Assembly (NCBI RefSeq): GCF_004348825.1
Contig: NZ_SMJU01000005.1
Location: forward strand, 1-64,000
Reading direction: 5' to 3'
DNA length: 64,000 nt
From: Arundinibacter roseus
GTDB lineage: Bacteria > Bacteroidota > Bacteroidia > Cytophagales > Spirosomataceae
The translations under genes were made by a program, and so were the position numbers. Below are positions 15,992 through 25,029 of the stretch, piece after piece. The number at the start of each line of letters is the position of its first letter. Position 1 is the stretch's first letter. A model generated the notes under the pieces. The model searched no databases and was not told the DNA's origin. It worked only from the letters and a program-made list of their open reading frames with translations.

Positions 15992-18900
15992 CTACCGCAT
16001 CACGAGCCTTCCCGTAAATACCTGTTCATTGACCGTCATTTTATAAATATATACACCCGGCGGCTGCGAATTTGTCCAGAAAATCTCCTGTATACCTGCC
16101 TGTACCTCCACCAATTCTTTATGCAAAAGCTGCCCGTTCAGGCTAAAAATAGTTAATAAAACGTCCGCTACATCCATTGGCTGATTCACCACAAACCGAG
16201 CATATATACTTGTCGGATTTGGACTTACCTCTACACTGACAGACAGATTTTCACGTTCAACTACCTGCCAGCGAACCTGATACGGTTGTCCGGCCCGGTT
16301 TCCGGCTACATCGCGGCCCTGCACCAAAAGTGTGTAAAAACCCGGCGCCAGTTCAGGCTGATAGCTTACCAACAGGCTTTTGTCGGCGCCAACCGAAAGC
16401 CTCAGTTGCTCGCTCTCCACGGCCCGAAAAGCACAGGAATCGCAGCTACGCAGAAAAAACTCAATCAGGCCTGGTTCCGCAGGCAGCGGATTTTGGTCCC
16501 ACAGTTGCGCCTGTATCAACGGATTGCCCGAGATCAAGCTGTTGTTTTCAATCATTCGTCCATTCACCGTCACGGTCAAAAGCGGGTTCAGGAGGTCGGG
16601 CAAAGCTGACAACGGGTACACAGTTAGGTCAGCCACCTCTGCCCACGGAAGCAATAGCGTAGCAGCATTGTTGGTTTCCAGGGTTTCGTCAATCAGGTTT
16701 GCGTCATCCACCAGAACCTCGATTTTCGTCAGTATTTTATCATTTTTAACCCCAAAAAAAAGCGTATCCCGAAACAGCGGGGCAGAAATCTCATGATTCA
16801 TGGGCCAAATCTGCCCTGCATCATCCGTTAGCCGGATCAGGACCGACAGTTTTTGTCCGGCCACGGCCTTGCCCGCATTCCCGATCACAAGCCCGACCTG
16901 TACCGAATCTCCTTTTCCGATAGACTGCGTTGGGGAGGAACTTTGTAAAAAAACGCCTGATGATTGAATCGTAAAATCGGGTTTATCGAGCTGAAAAAGC
17001 ACCACCGCCGGATCACCCAACAGGATGAGCTGATGCACGTTGGCTACATCATAAGGCGTAGGATTATTCGCTAAAATCTCGTCACCGACTTTCTGTAAAA
17101 CTTCCCCGATTGGTTTTCCGAGCCACGGTTCTTCGGCAAACAGTGTTTTGTACAGCGCCGCCAGGTAGCGGGCCGAAGTGGGCGCATAGCTCCAATAGGA
17201 ATTTGAAAGCACACCAATCGCTCCTTTGTTGGCGGCCAAAAGCCAATCGGTTGCCAACGTTTCGTAGCGATAAAATACATTGCCCACGCCGCAGCCGTTG
17301 AAGTACATGAACGGATATTTCCCCGCATTGCTCAGCTGTGAACCTGCCGAAGTGGCAAAGCCGATGTTGAGGTCGGGAACTGTTGGTGAGGCATGCCCCA
17401 TAAAAGTCACAAGCCCAACGCCGGCATTGATCTGCGGTGCAATGTTTACGTTTTCGACCGGTTCGGCAGACTGTTTAACAATCGATTCCACCGGACCGCG
17501 CAGAAAAGCTTTTTCGGCTAATGGCGAAATGTCCGAAAGGATTTTTTGTAAATCAGCAATTTCGTAGGACGATTTTCCGCCGCTAAGGTGCAACACCCGT
17601 TTGGAAAAAGTGCGATCCTGATTGCTTTCAAATTCCTTCACTTTGTCCAGGTAAGCCAACACTTCCTCGGGAGTTCCGGCATTAATACGCCCCGTGCGGT
17701 ACGTGGGGTGATCGGCAGCCTGCCCCGCAAGTCCCGCGGACAGCAGCAGGTCCGAGCCAGGATAGCCAAAGGTTGGCACAAAATCGCGGTCTTGCCAGCT
17801 TTTGAGCACATCCGGAAAACTTACGCCCTTTCCAATCAACAGCAGGTACGCTTCTTTTGGACGGGCGTTGAGCTGAAAATCCAGGAAATTACGAATCGCC
17901 AACGGCCCTCTTTCTCCATAGTTAAACGGATCGTAGAGTTCCTGCACATCAGCAACCAATACGTTAAAACCTCCTCCGGCAGCCGAACGGCGGTAGTTTG
18001 CGTAGGTTTCTGCCGACTCCCGTAGTACTTTATGAGTTAAAATCAGGTAGTTGTAGTCGGTTTCAAATTCTTTAAATTCAATTTTGCGTAGATCTTTCGG
18101 AGCAAGAAATTGGGTAGTAACAAAAATTTTGCGGCTTTCCGATGCCTCTGAAACAGTGGTTTCCCAGCGCGAAGCAATCAGCCGGCTTTCCAGCAAACGC
18201 GGCTCGTACCGATTGGTAACATCGTACATCGCCGGAGTTTTTTCGAGTCCTTCTACCGCAAGTTTTACCAAACCACCGGCTTTGGGCGTCAGATAAAAAT
18301 ACCGCGATGCCAGCCCATTCATCGTGGTTTTTTGTGGGTAAATAACCTCATAACTCGACAGTGAATACAACTCCAAAGCAGCAGTGGAAGCGGACTGCAC
18401 CGAAAAATTAATTTCATCATTCGTCAGACTTTCCTCTGCCGGAAGCACAGTTTCGACCATTCGATGCGCAAAACCGGAAAAATCCAGCGAGGCAAATTTT
18501 CTTTTTCCCGAAAAAAACGAAAGTGGATGTGCAGTATCAAATCGCCCGTTAACCAACAGCCGAAGCCGAACCGGAAAGTCAGCATGACGCACCGGATGCA
18601 CCAGTTTGTAGCGCCACGAAGCCAGCGAATCGCCCTGAATCAGCTTGCCCGTCCAGCCTTCGCCCGCTTCGTAGTAGCTCTGCTGCAGGTAAGGTACAAG
18701 CCCGTTGGAATTGTTGAACGACCACTCGTCGCGGAAAGTCGTGAGGGCGTGTTCGAGATGAAAAGGTTCAGGAGAAAGGCTGTTGGCCAGGTAGGTACCT
18801 TGCGGCATTCGTTTGCCTTTTTTATCGGGATTAACGGTCAGAAAGAACACACAATCGTCGCTGTACAAACTCGTAATTCCCGGTGGCCGGGCGTGGTGAG

Positions 18901-19237
18901 GCCGATACACCAGGCTGTCTTGCTCGCCGGTATTTCCGGCTGAAAAAAATTCAATAAATCCATCCGGCCCCAACTGCCCATCGGCCGATTTTTCTACCCG
19001 AATTGCCAGCTCTTTGCCCCGATAAAAAAGCTGTAAATGATCCGCAGGAGCAGCTTCGGGGAGTCCGGCGCGAAAAAGCTCAGATCCTGAGAGGCGGTAC
19101 ACTCCGGCCTGTTGGGTGGTAATTTTTAGGTATAGCTGCGCCGGATTTATCCAACTTGAAGCCTTCGGCGCTTGCCCGCAGGTTTTCCCCAAAGTGAAAA
19201 AACAAATTCCTATCCACACAAGTAGCGCTTTCCCCAT
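15992..19237 (-). CDS. C25-family cysteine peptidase, PorU/PorU2-like type IX sortase
   Basis: 1081 residues. A signal peptide (1-22, ending TCGQA) is followed by an N-terminal beta domain typical of PorU, and then the gingipain-like C25 catalytic domain. This has YLLLIGKGVSFPDV, GRINAGTPEEV, the catalytic His in TFMGHASP (H615) and the catalytic Cys in FNGCGVGN (C649). The C-terminus (from about residue 990, VSPNPTSIYARF, then VYIYKMTV) is a type IX sorting domain, so the enzyme is itself a cargo of the system. PorU cuts off the sorting domain of cargo proteins at the outer membrane and attaches them to lipopolysaccharide. At 1081 residues it is close to, but shorter than, P. gingivalis PorU, and PorU2 paralogues also exist in this order. 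Which of the two this is I cannot decide. Confidence 0.85.
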   Translation of the reverse strand: MGKALLVWIGICFFTLGKTCGQAPKASSWINPAQLYLKITTQQAGVYRLSGSELFRAGLPEAAPADHLQLFYRGKELAIRVEKSADGQLGPDGFIEFFSAGNTGEQDSLVYRPHHARPPGITSLYSDDCVFFLTVNPDKKGKRMPQGTYLANSLSPEPFHLEHALTTFRDEWSFNNSNGLVPYLQQSYYEAGEGWTGKLIQGDSLASWRYKLVHPVRHADFPVRLRLLVNGRFDTAHPLSFFSGKRKFASLDFSGFAHRMVETVLPAEESLTNDEINFSVQSASTAALELYSLSSYEVIYPQKTTMNGLASRYFYLTPKAGGLVKLAVEGLEKTPAMYDVTNRYEPRLLESRLIASRWETTVSEASESRKIFVTTQFLAPKDLRKIEFKEFETDYNYLILTHKVLRESAETYANYRRSAAGGGFNVLVADVQELYDPFNYGERGPLAIRNFLDFQLNARPKEAYLLLIGKGVSFPDVLKSWQDRDFVPTFGYPGSDLLLSAGLAGQAADHPTYRTGRINAGTPEEVLAYLDKVKEFESNQDRTFSKRVLHLSGGKSSYEIADLQKILSDISPLAEKAFLRGPVESIVKQSAEPVENVNIAPQINAGVGLVTFMGHASPTVPDLNIGFATSAGSQLSNAGKYPFMYFNGCGVGNVFYRYETLATDWLLAANKGAIGVLSNSYWSYAPTSARYLAALYKTLFAEEPWLGKPIGEVLQKVGDEILANNPTPYDVANVHQLILLGDPAVVLFQLDKPDFTIQSSGVFLQSSSPTQSIGKGDSVQVGLVIGNAGKAVAGQKLSVLIRLTDDAGQIWPMNHEISAPLFRDTLFFGVKNDKILTKIEVLVDDANLIDETLETNNAATLLLPWAEVADLTVYPLSALPDLLNPLLTVTVNGRMIENNSLISGNPLIQAQLWDQNPLPAEPGLIEFFLRSCDSCAFRAVESEQLRLSVGADKSLLVSYQPELAPGFYTLLVQGRDVAGNRAGQPYQVRWQVVERENLSVSVEVSPNPTSIYARFVVNQPMDVADVLLTIFSLNGQLLHKELVEVQAGIQEIFWTNSQPPGVYIYKMTVNEQVFTGRLVMR

Positions 19238-19948
19238 AATCGAAAAATTTCAGTCCGATTTAATCATTTTCATTGACTAAATTATAGTTACATAAATTTT
19301 TTAATATACATAAATTTCTCTTCTATAATTTTACTGAAATATACGAACGAAACTAACATGAAGTTTCGTCAACTTTCTTTTTTAGGCTCTTCGGAGCAAT
19401 TATTAAGATAAAAAAGCATTTTCAGCAAAAATTTCTTACAGAATATTCATATATTATAGTTACATTTTTTTAAAATTATATAAAGATAAAAACTTACTTA
19501 TTGCTCTAAAATCTTAATTCCCAACACATTTATTGAATCGTAGATTTGGGAAACAAGGAACCCGCCGAATAAAGTTATAGTCCTCATATTTCATAGATCC
19601 AGCCTCAGCGAGGCGACCTGTTTGTAGATTTTCTCCATGTTGAAATGCTCACTAGCTCCGTTAGGAGCGACCCGCAATCGCTTCCAATCAGCAACTACTG
19701 ACGGAGTATTTTTTTAGTTTGAAATAGGCAGCTGTTTGCCTTACAGCCAATAATCTTCAATACAGGTCAATTCTGACGCTTCTTGCTCTGGCAATAAATA
19801 GTATGCGTCCATCTATCAATCCATACTCTTAGATTATTTGATTAAAAGATCAGACAACTTTGAGAATAAAGCGTAAAAACATACGTAAATCAGTATGTAC
19901 CCGGGAAGAAATACTTTTTTCTTAAACCAAAAAATACAACCGGAATTT
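19238..19948. other. AT-rich intergenic region with a palindromic repeat
   Basis: About 0.7 kb separates the divergent PorU-like and oxidoreductase genes. It holds two copies of TTATAGTTACAT (near 19280 and 19454), a small inverted repeat (ACGAAACT at 19347-19354 with AGTTTCGT at 19362-19369) and the ~73-bp dispersed repeat listed separately. No gene is evident. Both promoters should lie here, but I cannot place them with confidence. Confidence 0.6.
19601..19673 (+). repeat. Dispersed palindromic repeat, copy A
   Basis: A ~73-bp element with two hairpins: GCCTC-AGC-GAGGC (19602-19614), followed by GACCTGTTTGTAGA, and GCTCC-GTTA-GGAGC (19655-19668), followed by GACCC. The ends match a second copy at 52275-52346 in opposite orientation, while the middle has diverged. 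This looks like a REP- or MITE-like element. Confidence 0.8.
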
Positions 19949-21058
19949 ATGAGCACAAGACGTGATTTTCTACAAAATATGGGACTTGGAATTGGGTTTG
20001 CCTCCTTGGCACCTACCCTTTTACAAACTACTCAGGCGGCGGGCATCAGCCAAAATCCAGCCCCAAAACTTCGGGTTGCCCTGATGGGTTTGGGCAGCTA
20101 CGCCACCCGTGTGGCCGAGGCCATGAAAACCTGTCAGTCGGCAGTTTTGACCGGAATCGTGACGGGAACGCCCGCTAAAATTCCAGTTTGGAAAGAGAAA
20201 TACGCCCTTGCGGACAAGAATATTTACAGCTATGAGACTCTTGGTGAGCTAAAAAATAATCCTGACATTGACGTCGTGTACGTCATTACGCCCAACTCCC
20301 TGCATCACACCCACGTGATTCAGGTGGCAGCTACGGGCAAGCACGTGATCACAGAAAAACCCATGGCCGATACCGCCAAACACGCGGAGGAAATGATAAA
20401 GGCGTGTGAGAAAGCCGGGGTAAAACTTTTGGTGGGCTACCGCATGCACTTTGAGCCCTACACGCGTGAGGTGATTCGGATGCTGCGCGACGGCGAAATG
20501 GGTACACTCATGCATGTGGACAACTACATGGGTTTCCGGATTGGCGACCCTACGCAGTGGCGGTTGAAGAAAGACCTTGCCGGCGGCGGTGCGCTGATGG
20601 ACGTTGGCGTGTATTGCCTCAATGCTGCACGCTACCTCACCAACGAAGAACCGCTGTGGGTGACGGCTCAGGAAACCAAAACCGATCCGGTAAAATTTAA
20701 AGAAGTAGACGAAACCATCACGTTTCAGCTGGGTTTTCCGGGCGGCGTCATTGCTTCCTGCGCTACTTCTTACAACGTCAATCTGGAACGGCTGTACGCA
20801 GTAGGCACCAAGGGATTTGTTGAGATGAGTCCCGCTTACAGCTACGGTCCGATCAAAGGCCGCACCCACAAAGGCCCGCTCAACGAGCCCGTCGTGACGC
20901 ACCAAACGCTGCAAATGGATGGAATGGCCGATATTATCCTGAATGGAAAAACCATGACGCCGGCGGTAGATGGCTACGAAGGCTTGCGGGATATGAAGAT
21001 TATTGATGCTATTTATGAATCAATTCGCAAGAAAGGCGTCAAGATTCAATTGGGGTAG
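19949..21058 (+). CDS. Gfo/Idh/MocA-family oxidoreductase with Tat signal
   Basis: 369 residues from the ATG at 19949; another in-frame ATG lies at 19895. The later start puts a twin-arginine motif at the N-terminus (STRRDFLQNMG, then a hydrophobic stretch ending QAAG), typical of exported Gfo/Idh/MocA enzymes. A Rossmann NAD(P) domain (LRVALMGLGSYATRVAEAM, VVYVITPNSLHHTHV, KHVITEKPMA with the catalytic-type EKP) is followed by the C-terminal substrate domain (GGGALMDVGVYCLNAARYL). The relatives closest in layout are glucose-fructose oxidoreductase-like enzymes that keep NADP bound in the periplasm. The sugar substrate is unknown. A strong hairpin terminator follows. Confidence 0.92.
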   Translation: MSTRRDFLQNMGLGIGFASLAPTLLQTTQAAGISQNPAPKLRVALMGLGSYATRVAEAMKTCQSAVLTGIVTGTPAKIPVWKEKYALADKNIYSYETLGELKNNPDIDVVYVITPNSLHHTHVIQVAATGKHVITEKPMADTAKHAEEMIKACEKAGVKLLVGYRMHFEPYTREVIRMLRDGEMGTLMHVDNYMGFRIGDPTQWRLKKDLAGGGALMDVGVYCLNAARYLTNEEPLWVTAQETKTDPVKFKEVDETITFQLGFPGGVIASCATSYNVNLERLYAVGTKGFVEMSPAYSYGPIKGRTHKGPLNEPVVTHQTLQMDGMADIILNGKTMTPAVDGYEGLRDMKIIDAIYESIRKKGVKIQLG

Positions 21059-21077
21059 TTTGTGGCGTGTACGAAGT

Positions 21078-21124
21078 GGCGGTGTTGTTTTCCTTTTATA
21101 CGGAAAAACAACACCGCCCTTTTT
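21078..21124 (+). terminator. Terminator after the oxidoreductase gene
   Basis: A 16-bp stem with one bulged A: the arm 21078-21093 (starts GGCGGTGTTG) pairs with 21102-21118 (ends CAACACCGCC), followed by CTTTTT. It ends at the stop codon of the convergent gldF gene. Confidence 0.85.
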
Positions 21125-21851
21125 ATCGTCTCAGTTGACCCACCCGCCAGTAGGTGAGTATCAGAAAGAAACCCATCAAACTAAGCAGATAAACTACATT
21201 CCGAATGTCGATGAGGCCGCGCCCCAGCGCCTGATACTGTTGGTCGAGGGCGGCCTGCGAAAAGAACAGCGCCAATCCACCGGACCCCAGCAATTGCGAA
21301 AGCGCGCTAAAACCGACGTACCAGACAAAACCCAGAAAAACGCCAATGACAAAAGCCACGATTTGATTGTCATTGAGCGAAGATGCCCACAAACCCATGC
21401 TCGTGAGGGCACCGCCCAGAAGCAATAAACCTACATAGGAGCCCGCTACGGCGGCCGAGTCTACGTTGCCCGGCGGGTTGCCGAGCTGATAAATGCTGAG
21501 GTAGTACATCCCCGTGGGCAGGAGCATCAGCGCCACGAGCAGCCAATTGGCCAGAAATTTACCTAACACCAGCGAAGCATCACTAAGGGGTTTGGTAAGC
21601 AAAAGTTCCAGCGTGCCGCTGCGGTTTTCTTCGGCAATGGAACGCATGGTAATGGCCGGAATCAGGAAAAGGAGCACGTAGGGAGTCAGGTCAAAAAAGG
21701 CACCCAAATCGGCGTAGCCGTAATCGAGTACATTCGAGTCTGGAAACACCCATACGATGAGCCCGACGGCCAGCAGAAAGGCCGTCAGGACCATGTAGGC
21801 AATGAGCGAGTTGAAAAAACTACTGATTTCTTTCTGAAAAATGGCTAGCAC
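21123..21851 (-). CDS. gldF: Gliding motility ABC transporter permease GldF
   Basis: 242 residues from a GTG at 21851. The frame is open to a TTG at 21908, but the shorter start fits the usual GldF N-terminus and length. The sequence has six predicted membrane helices. It shows family-typical stretches: FQKEISSFFNSLIAYMV, LLFLIPAITMRSIAEE, SGTLELLLTKPLSD and QIVAFVIGVFLGFVWY. GldF is the membrane subunit of the GldFG ABC transporter needed for gliding in Flavobacterium. Its partner gldG usually follows in the same operon, but here the next DNA is a terminator and a convergent gene, so gldG must be elsewhere or absent. It is the last gene of a minus-strand run with two DUF4199 genes and a dihydroorotase. 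Confidence 0.9.
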   Translation of the reverse strand: MLAIFQKEISSFFNSLIAYMVLTAFLLAVGLIVWVFPDSNVLDYGYADLGAFFDLTPYVLLFLIPAITMRSIAEENRSGTLELLLTKPLSDASLVLGKFLANWLLVALMLLPTGMYYLSIYQLGNPPGNVDSAAVAGSYVGLLLLGGALTSMGLWASSLNDNQIVAFVIGVFLGFVWYVGFSALSQLLGSGGLALFFSQAALDQQYQALGRGLIDIRNVVYLLSLMGFFLILTYWRVGQLRR

Positions 21852-21928
21852 GGAATGCAAAAAGGGATGACTGAAAAATGAATGAGTAGCTAGTGAAACG
21901 AAAAACAATCAACGATTCTGCTTTTGGA

Positions 21929-22444
21929 TCACTCAAATACTGGTTTATTTTTACGCATAATGGCGGAGATAATCAGGGAAAGCAGGAAACCAATAATGAG
22001 ATAGCTAATTATGCCCAGAAAAAACATCATGCCCGGCGTCATAAATTTCTCACTCATTTCGATGGCCTGCTCAATCTGTGCATCGTCCATGCCCCGGTTT
22101 TCCATATCCTCCCGGGCTTTGTCCATCGACTGTTGGATAATCGTGGTATCGATAAATTCCATATAAAACATGGTAAAAACCGAGCCCAGCAGCCCTACAA
22201 TTGCCGAAACCAGCGAGCCAATGCCGAGGCCTTCGCCGTAGGACATGTAACCCGCATTTTGGGTTCGAAAATCACGCATTGCCAGCACGATGCCGATAAT
22301 CATAATTACAAAACTAAGGGACGTCACCGCTCGGTTTTGAACCAAACCCGCAAGGTTCACGATCGTAGAATAGACAATAACGGCAACGGCGGTAATGATT
22401 CCGAATTTCAGCGCGATTCGGGCGGTAGATACTTGTTCTTGCAT
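21929..22444 (-). CDS. DUF4199 domain membrane protein
   Basis: 171 residues with four hydrophobic segments (about 10-35, 42-58, 72-95, 135-160) and a charged loop of helix before the last one. The pattern matches the DUF4199 family of Bacteroidetes, whose function is unknown. A second, diverged DUF4199 gene lies 83 bp upstream on the same strand (22528-23088), so this is a paralogous pair. The ATG at 22444 is clear. Confidence 0.85.
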   Translation of the reverse strand: MQEQVSTARIALKFGIITAVAVIVYSTIVNLAGLVQNRAVTSLSFVIMIIGIVLAMRDFRTQNAGYMSYGEGLGIGSLVSAIVGLLGSVFTMFYMEFIDTTIIQQSMDKAREDMENRGMDDAQIEQAIEMSEKFMTPGMMFFLGIISYLIIGFLLSLIISAIMRKNKPVFE

Positions 22445-22527
22445 AAAAAGAGTGGTTTAGGGGTGTAACTAATGGAATGCAACGATTTAAATGTATACGT
22501 AAATTGACAGATAGTCAAACGGTTGGC

Positions 22528-23088
22528 TCAGGGCTTTCCCTGAAAAATACCGTACGACTGCCGTCTGAAAATAAGTGAAATAATCAAAATTGGAAGCACC
22601 GCCATTACGGTTTTTTTACTGAGCTCATCCGTAATCAGCTGCCCCGGACTGGTATTACCCACATTTTTTACCATATTCTGAAACTCGGCTTCCCCGATAT
22701 TCTTCACGAGCTCGTCTTTTCCCTGCATCATCAGCTGCTTCATTTCTACCAGATAAGCCGTAAAAACCGAAGGATCAATATAGGCCACGAACAGATACAC
22801 AAGCCAACCGGAAAGAAAAGCCCCCGCCGTATTGACCACATAGCAAACCGTCAGGGCTTCCCACAGGTGCATAGCCCCGCGCCCAACATTCTTGCGGTAG
22901 TACCAGCAGGCGGCAATCATCAGGATGAGGTAAATTCCAAAATCCAGCACCCGTACATTTCCAAGCGGGGTTTTTCCAATAAAATACAGGCCCAAAAAGT
23001 ACAGAAATGCCAGCAAACCGGTAGCAGCGCCAAAGACAAGCGGCACTTTCAGCAGTGGTTTATTAAAATAATTCAATAGAGTATTCAT
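22528..23088 (-). CDS. DUF4199 domain membrane protein (paralogue)
   Basis: 186 residues with four membrane segments: LVFGAATGLLAFLYFLGLYF, FGIYLILMIAACWYY, NTAGAFLSGWLVYLF and MAVLPILIISLIF. It has the same layout as the next gene and is assigned to DUF4199, of unknown function. It lies between a dihydroorotase homologue and the second DUF4199 gene, in an arrangement often seen in Bacteroidetes. Small gaps suggest one transcript. Confidence 0.82.
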   Translation of the reverse strand: MNTLLNYFNKPLLKVPLVFGAATGLLAFLYFLGLYFIGKTPLGNVRVLDFGIYLILMIAACWYYRKNVGRGAMHLWEALTVCYVVNTAGAFLSGWLVYLFVAYIDPSVFTAYLVEMKQLMMQGKDELVKNIGEAEFQNMVKNVGNTSPGQLITDELSKKTVMAVLPILIISLIFRRQSYGIFQGKP

Positions 23089-23122
23089 AAGATATTCAGG
23101 TAGTTGGGACGTAAAGTAGGCC

Positions 23123-24415
23123 TCAGGACGGCTGTCCGAACCACCGGATGTGGCCCTGATTGAGTACGCCGGAGACGTGGCCTTTCAGGGTTTTTCCCAG
23201 AAAAGGTGAGTTGATTGCTTTGGATGCCGATTTGGTGTACGTCCACTCCTTCGCAGGGTCAAAAAACGTAAAATTGGCAGTTTGCCCTTCGGCAATGGAA
23301 AGCGCAGGCAGGCGCAGAATGCGACGCGGCTCGCTTGTCAGTTTTTCAACAATGCTTTCTACCGACAGTCCGCTGTGCATAGTCAGAAGCGCAAAGACCG
23401 TTTCCAGGCCGGTGATTCCAAATTCGGCATGATCAAATTCCAGATTCTTGCTTTCCTCATCATGCGGGCAGTGATCCGACACAACGCAGTCGATTGTGCC
23501 ATCGACCAATCCATCACGCAGCGCCTGAATATCAGCTACTTTTCGGAACGGCGGATTAACTTTCAGATTTGTATCAAACGTCAGCAAGGCCTCATCGTGA
23601 TAGACCAGCTGATGCGCGGCCACCTCACAGCTTACGGGCAGGCCCTGTTTTTTAGCTTCACGGATCAGCTCCACAGAACGGGCCGTTGATACGAGTGAAA
23701 TATGAAGCAGTGGCAAAGTGGCCGGTTCGGTTGTTTGTTCCAGGATGTACTTCAACAGGTTGAGGTCGCGGGTCAGCATCATTTCTTCGGCGAGAGGCGG
23801 CATTCCTTTCAAGCCAAGCAACGTACTTGTAAGGCCTTCGTTCATTTGCCCAAAAAGCGTCAACTGTTTGTCTTCGGGACGGTTGATGAGCAGCGCATTC
23901 ATCGGGCGCAGGTACAGCAGTGTTTTCAGAAAAATATCTGCATGCTGAATGGGATTATCTCCATCCGTAAACGCCACGGCTCCGGCCGTATGCAGGTCGA
24001 TCATCTCGGTAAAATCCGTCCCGGCGGCATGTTTGGTGACCGCAGCGGCCACATGTACACACACCGGACTTTGCCGGCGGCGCTGCCTGACGTAATTGAG
24101 CGTATCCTTCGAATCAACGACAGGTTGAGAATTGGGCAGGAGGACGATTTCGGTAAAGCCCCCCTGCATTGCGGCCTGCCGAACCGAATCGAGGTCTTCT
24201 TTGTGTTCAAAGCCGGGATCGCGCGAGGCTACGCGCATGTCGAGCCAACCGGGCGAAATACAGCAATTGTTCCCTTCTACCACATCCATTCCGGCGGCAG
24301 ACAAATTTTCGCCGATTTCGGCAATTCGATTATCTTCCACCCGAATATCCTTGATTTGACCATTCCAGGGAGAGGCCTTATCTATAATCTGTACCGAGCG
24401 TAGGAGTAAGTTCAT
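23123..24415 (-). CDS. Dihydroorotase-like amidohydrolase lacking the HxH metal motif
   Basis: 430 residues with the class I dihydroorotase layout: an early strand region ending in GWLDMRVASRDPGFEHKEDL, then HISLVSTARSVELIREAKKQG, NLKVNPPFRKVADIQALRDG and VSDHCPHDEESKNLEFD. Active enzymes have HVHLR in the first motif, whose two His bind zinc. Here this reads RVASR, so both are missing, while the later His and Asp motifs remain. Homologues of this type are common in Bacteroidetes and are annotated as dihydroorotase. Whether this one makes dihydroorotate or is a non-catalytic partner of aspartate transcarbamoylase, as with PyrC' in Pseudomonas, is open. Confidence 0.85.
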   Translation of the reverse strand: MNLLLRSVQIIDKASPWNGQIKDIRVEDNRIAEIGENLSAAGMDVVEGNNCCISPGWLDMRVASRDPGFEHKEDLDSVRQAAMQGGFTEIVLLPNSQPVVDSKDTLNYVRQRRRQSPVCVHVAAAVTKHAAGTDFTEMIDLHTAGAVAFTDGDNPIQHADIFLKTLLYLRPMNALLINRPEDKQLTLFGQMNEGLTSTLLGLKGMPPLAEEMMLTRDLNLLKYILEQTTEPATLPLLHISLVSTARSVELIREAKKQGLPVSCEVAAHQLVYHDEALLTFDTNLKVNPPFRKVADIQALRDGLVDGTIDCVVSDHCPHDEESKNLEFDHAEFGITGLETVFALLTMHSGLSVESIVEKLTSEPRRILRLPALSIAEGQTANFTFFDPAKEWTYTKSASKAINSPFLGKTLKGHVSGVLNQGHIRWFGQPS

Positions 24416-24440
24416 TCGTAGTAGCTTAAAATTACTTCAT

Positions 24441-24463
24441 AAAAAAAGCTCCTTTCGGAGCTT
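24441..24463 (-). terminator. Terminator of gcvH
   Basis: The stem AAGCTCC (24446-24452) with GGAGCTT (24457-24463) and a TTTC loop. On the minus strand it is followed by a run of seven T. It lies directly after gcvH. Confidence 0.85.
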
Positions 24464-24475
24464 AGGGATACCTGC

Positions 24476-24856
24476 TTAGGCCCCCACAAACTGTTTGTAT
24501 TCGTCGGCGCTCATCAAATGTTCAAGTTCGCCAGGATCAGAAACCTTCAAACGAATCATCCAGCCTTCTCCATACGGATCGCTATTGACTAGCTCAGGCG
24601 CAGCGTCGAGGGCAGGATTAATTTCGAGTACTTCTCCGGAGATTGGCAAAAACAGATCAGAAACAGTTTTTACGGCTTCAACCGAACCAAAAATTTCATT
24701 TTTTGCGAGCGAATCACCTATTGTATTGACATCTACATACACAATGTCTCCGAGTTCATGCTGTGCATGATCCGTGATTCCAACCGTGGCAAGATCGCCT
24801 TCAATACGAATCCATTCGTGATCTTCGGTATATTTTAATTCTTCTGGAAATTGCAT
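24476..24856 (-). CDS. gcvH: Glycine cleavage system H protein
   Basis: 126 residues, the full family length. The lipoyl-attachment motif GSVEAVKTVSD places the lipoylated lysine at K63. ITDHAQHELGDIVYVDV and PYGEGWMIRLKVSD are the other conserved blocks. The protein carries the aminomethyl group between the P, T and L proteins during glycine breakdown. In many Bacteroidetes gcvH lies next to sprA, and here the two are separated by a single plus-strand gene. It has its own terminator. Confidence 0.97.
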   Translation of the reverse strand: MQFPEELKYTEDHEWIRIEGDLATVGITDHAQHELGDIVYVDVNTIGDSLAKNEIFGSVEAVKTVSDLFLPISGEVLEINPALDAAPELVNSDPYGEGWMIRLKVSDPGELEHLMSADEYKQFVGA

Positions 24857-25029
24857 GAGGTATATAGATAAGTTCGGGTAAGTTTATTTTAAATTCTGTT
24901 TTGCAAATTACAGGATGTAGGGGGGAATTTCCAAATGGATTTTCAGCTGTTTTTTTTTGATATGTATAGTAGTTTGTAGAAATAATTGCATTCTAAGTAG
25001 TATTTAACTAAAAAGAACAGGTTTCTGAC

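Noticed and set aside
19347-19369. Hairpin ACGAAACT/AGTTTCGT as a regulatory site
   Set aside because: The stem is short and AT-rich DNA gives such pairs by chance. No second copy was seen near another gene.
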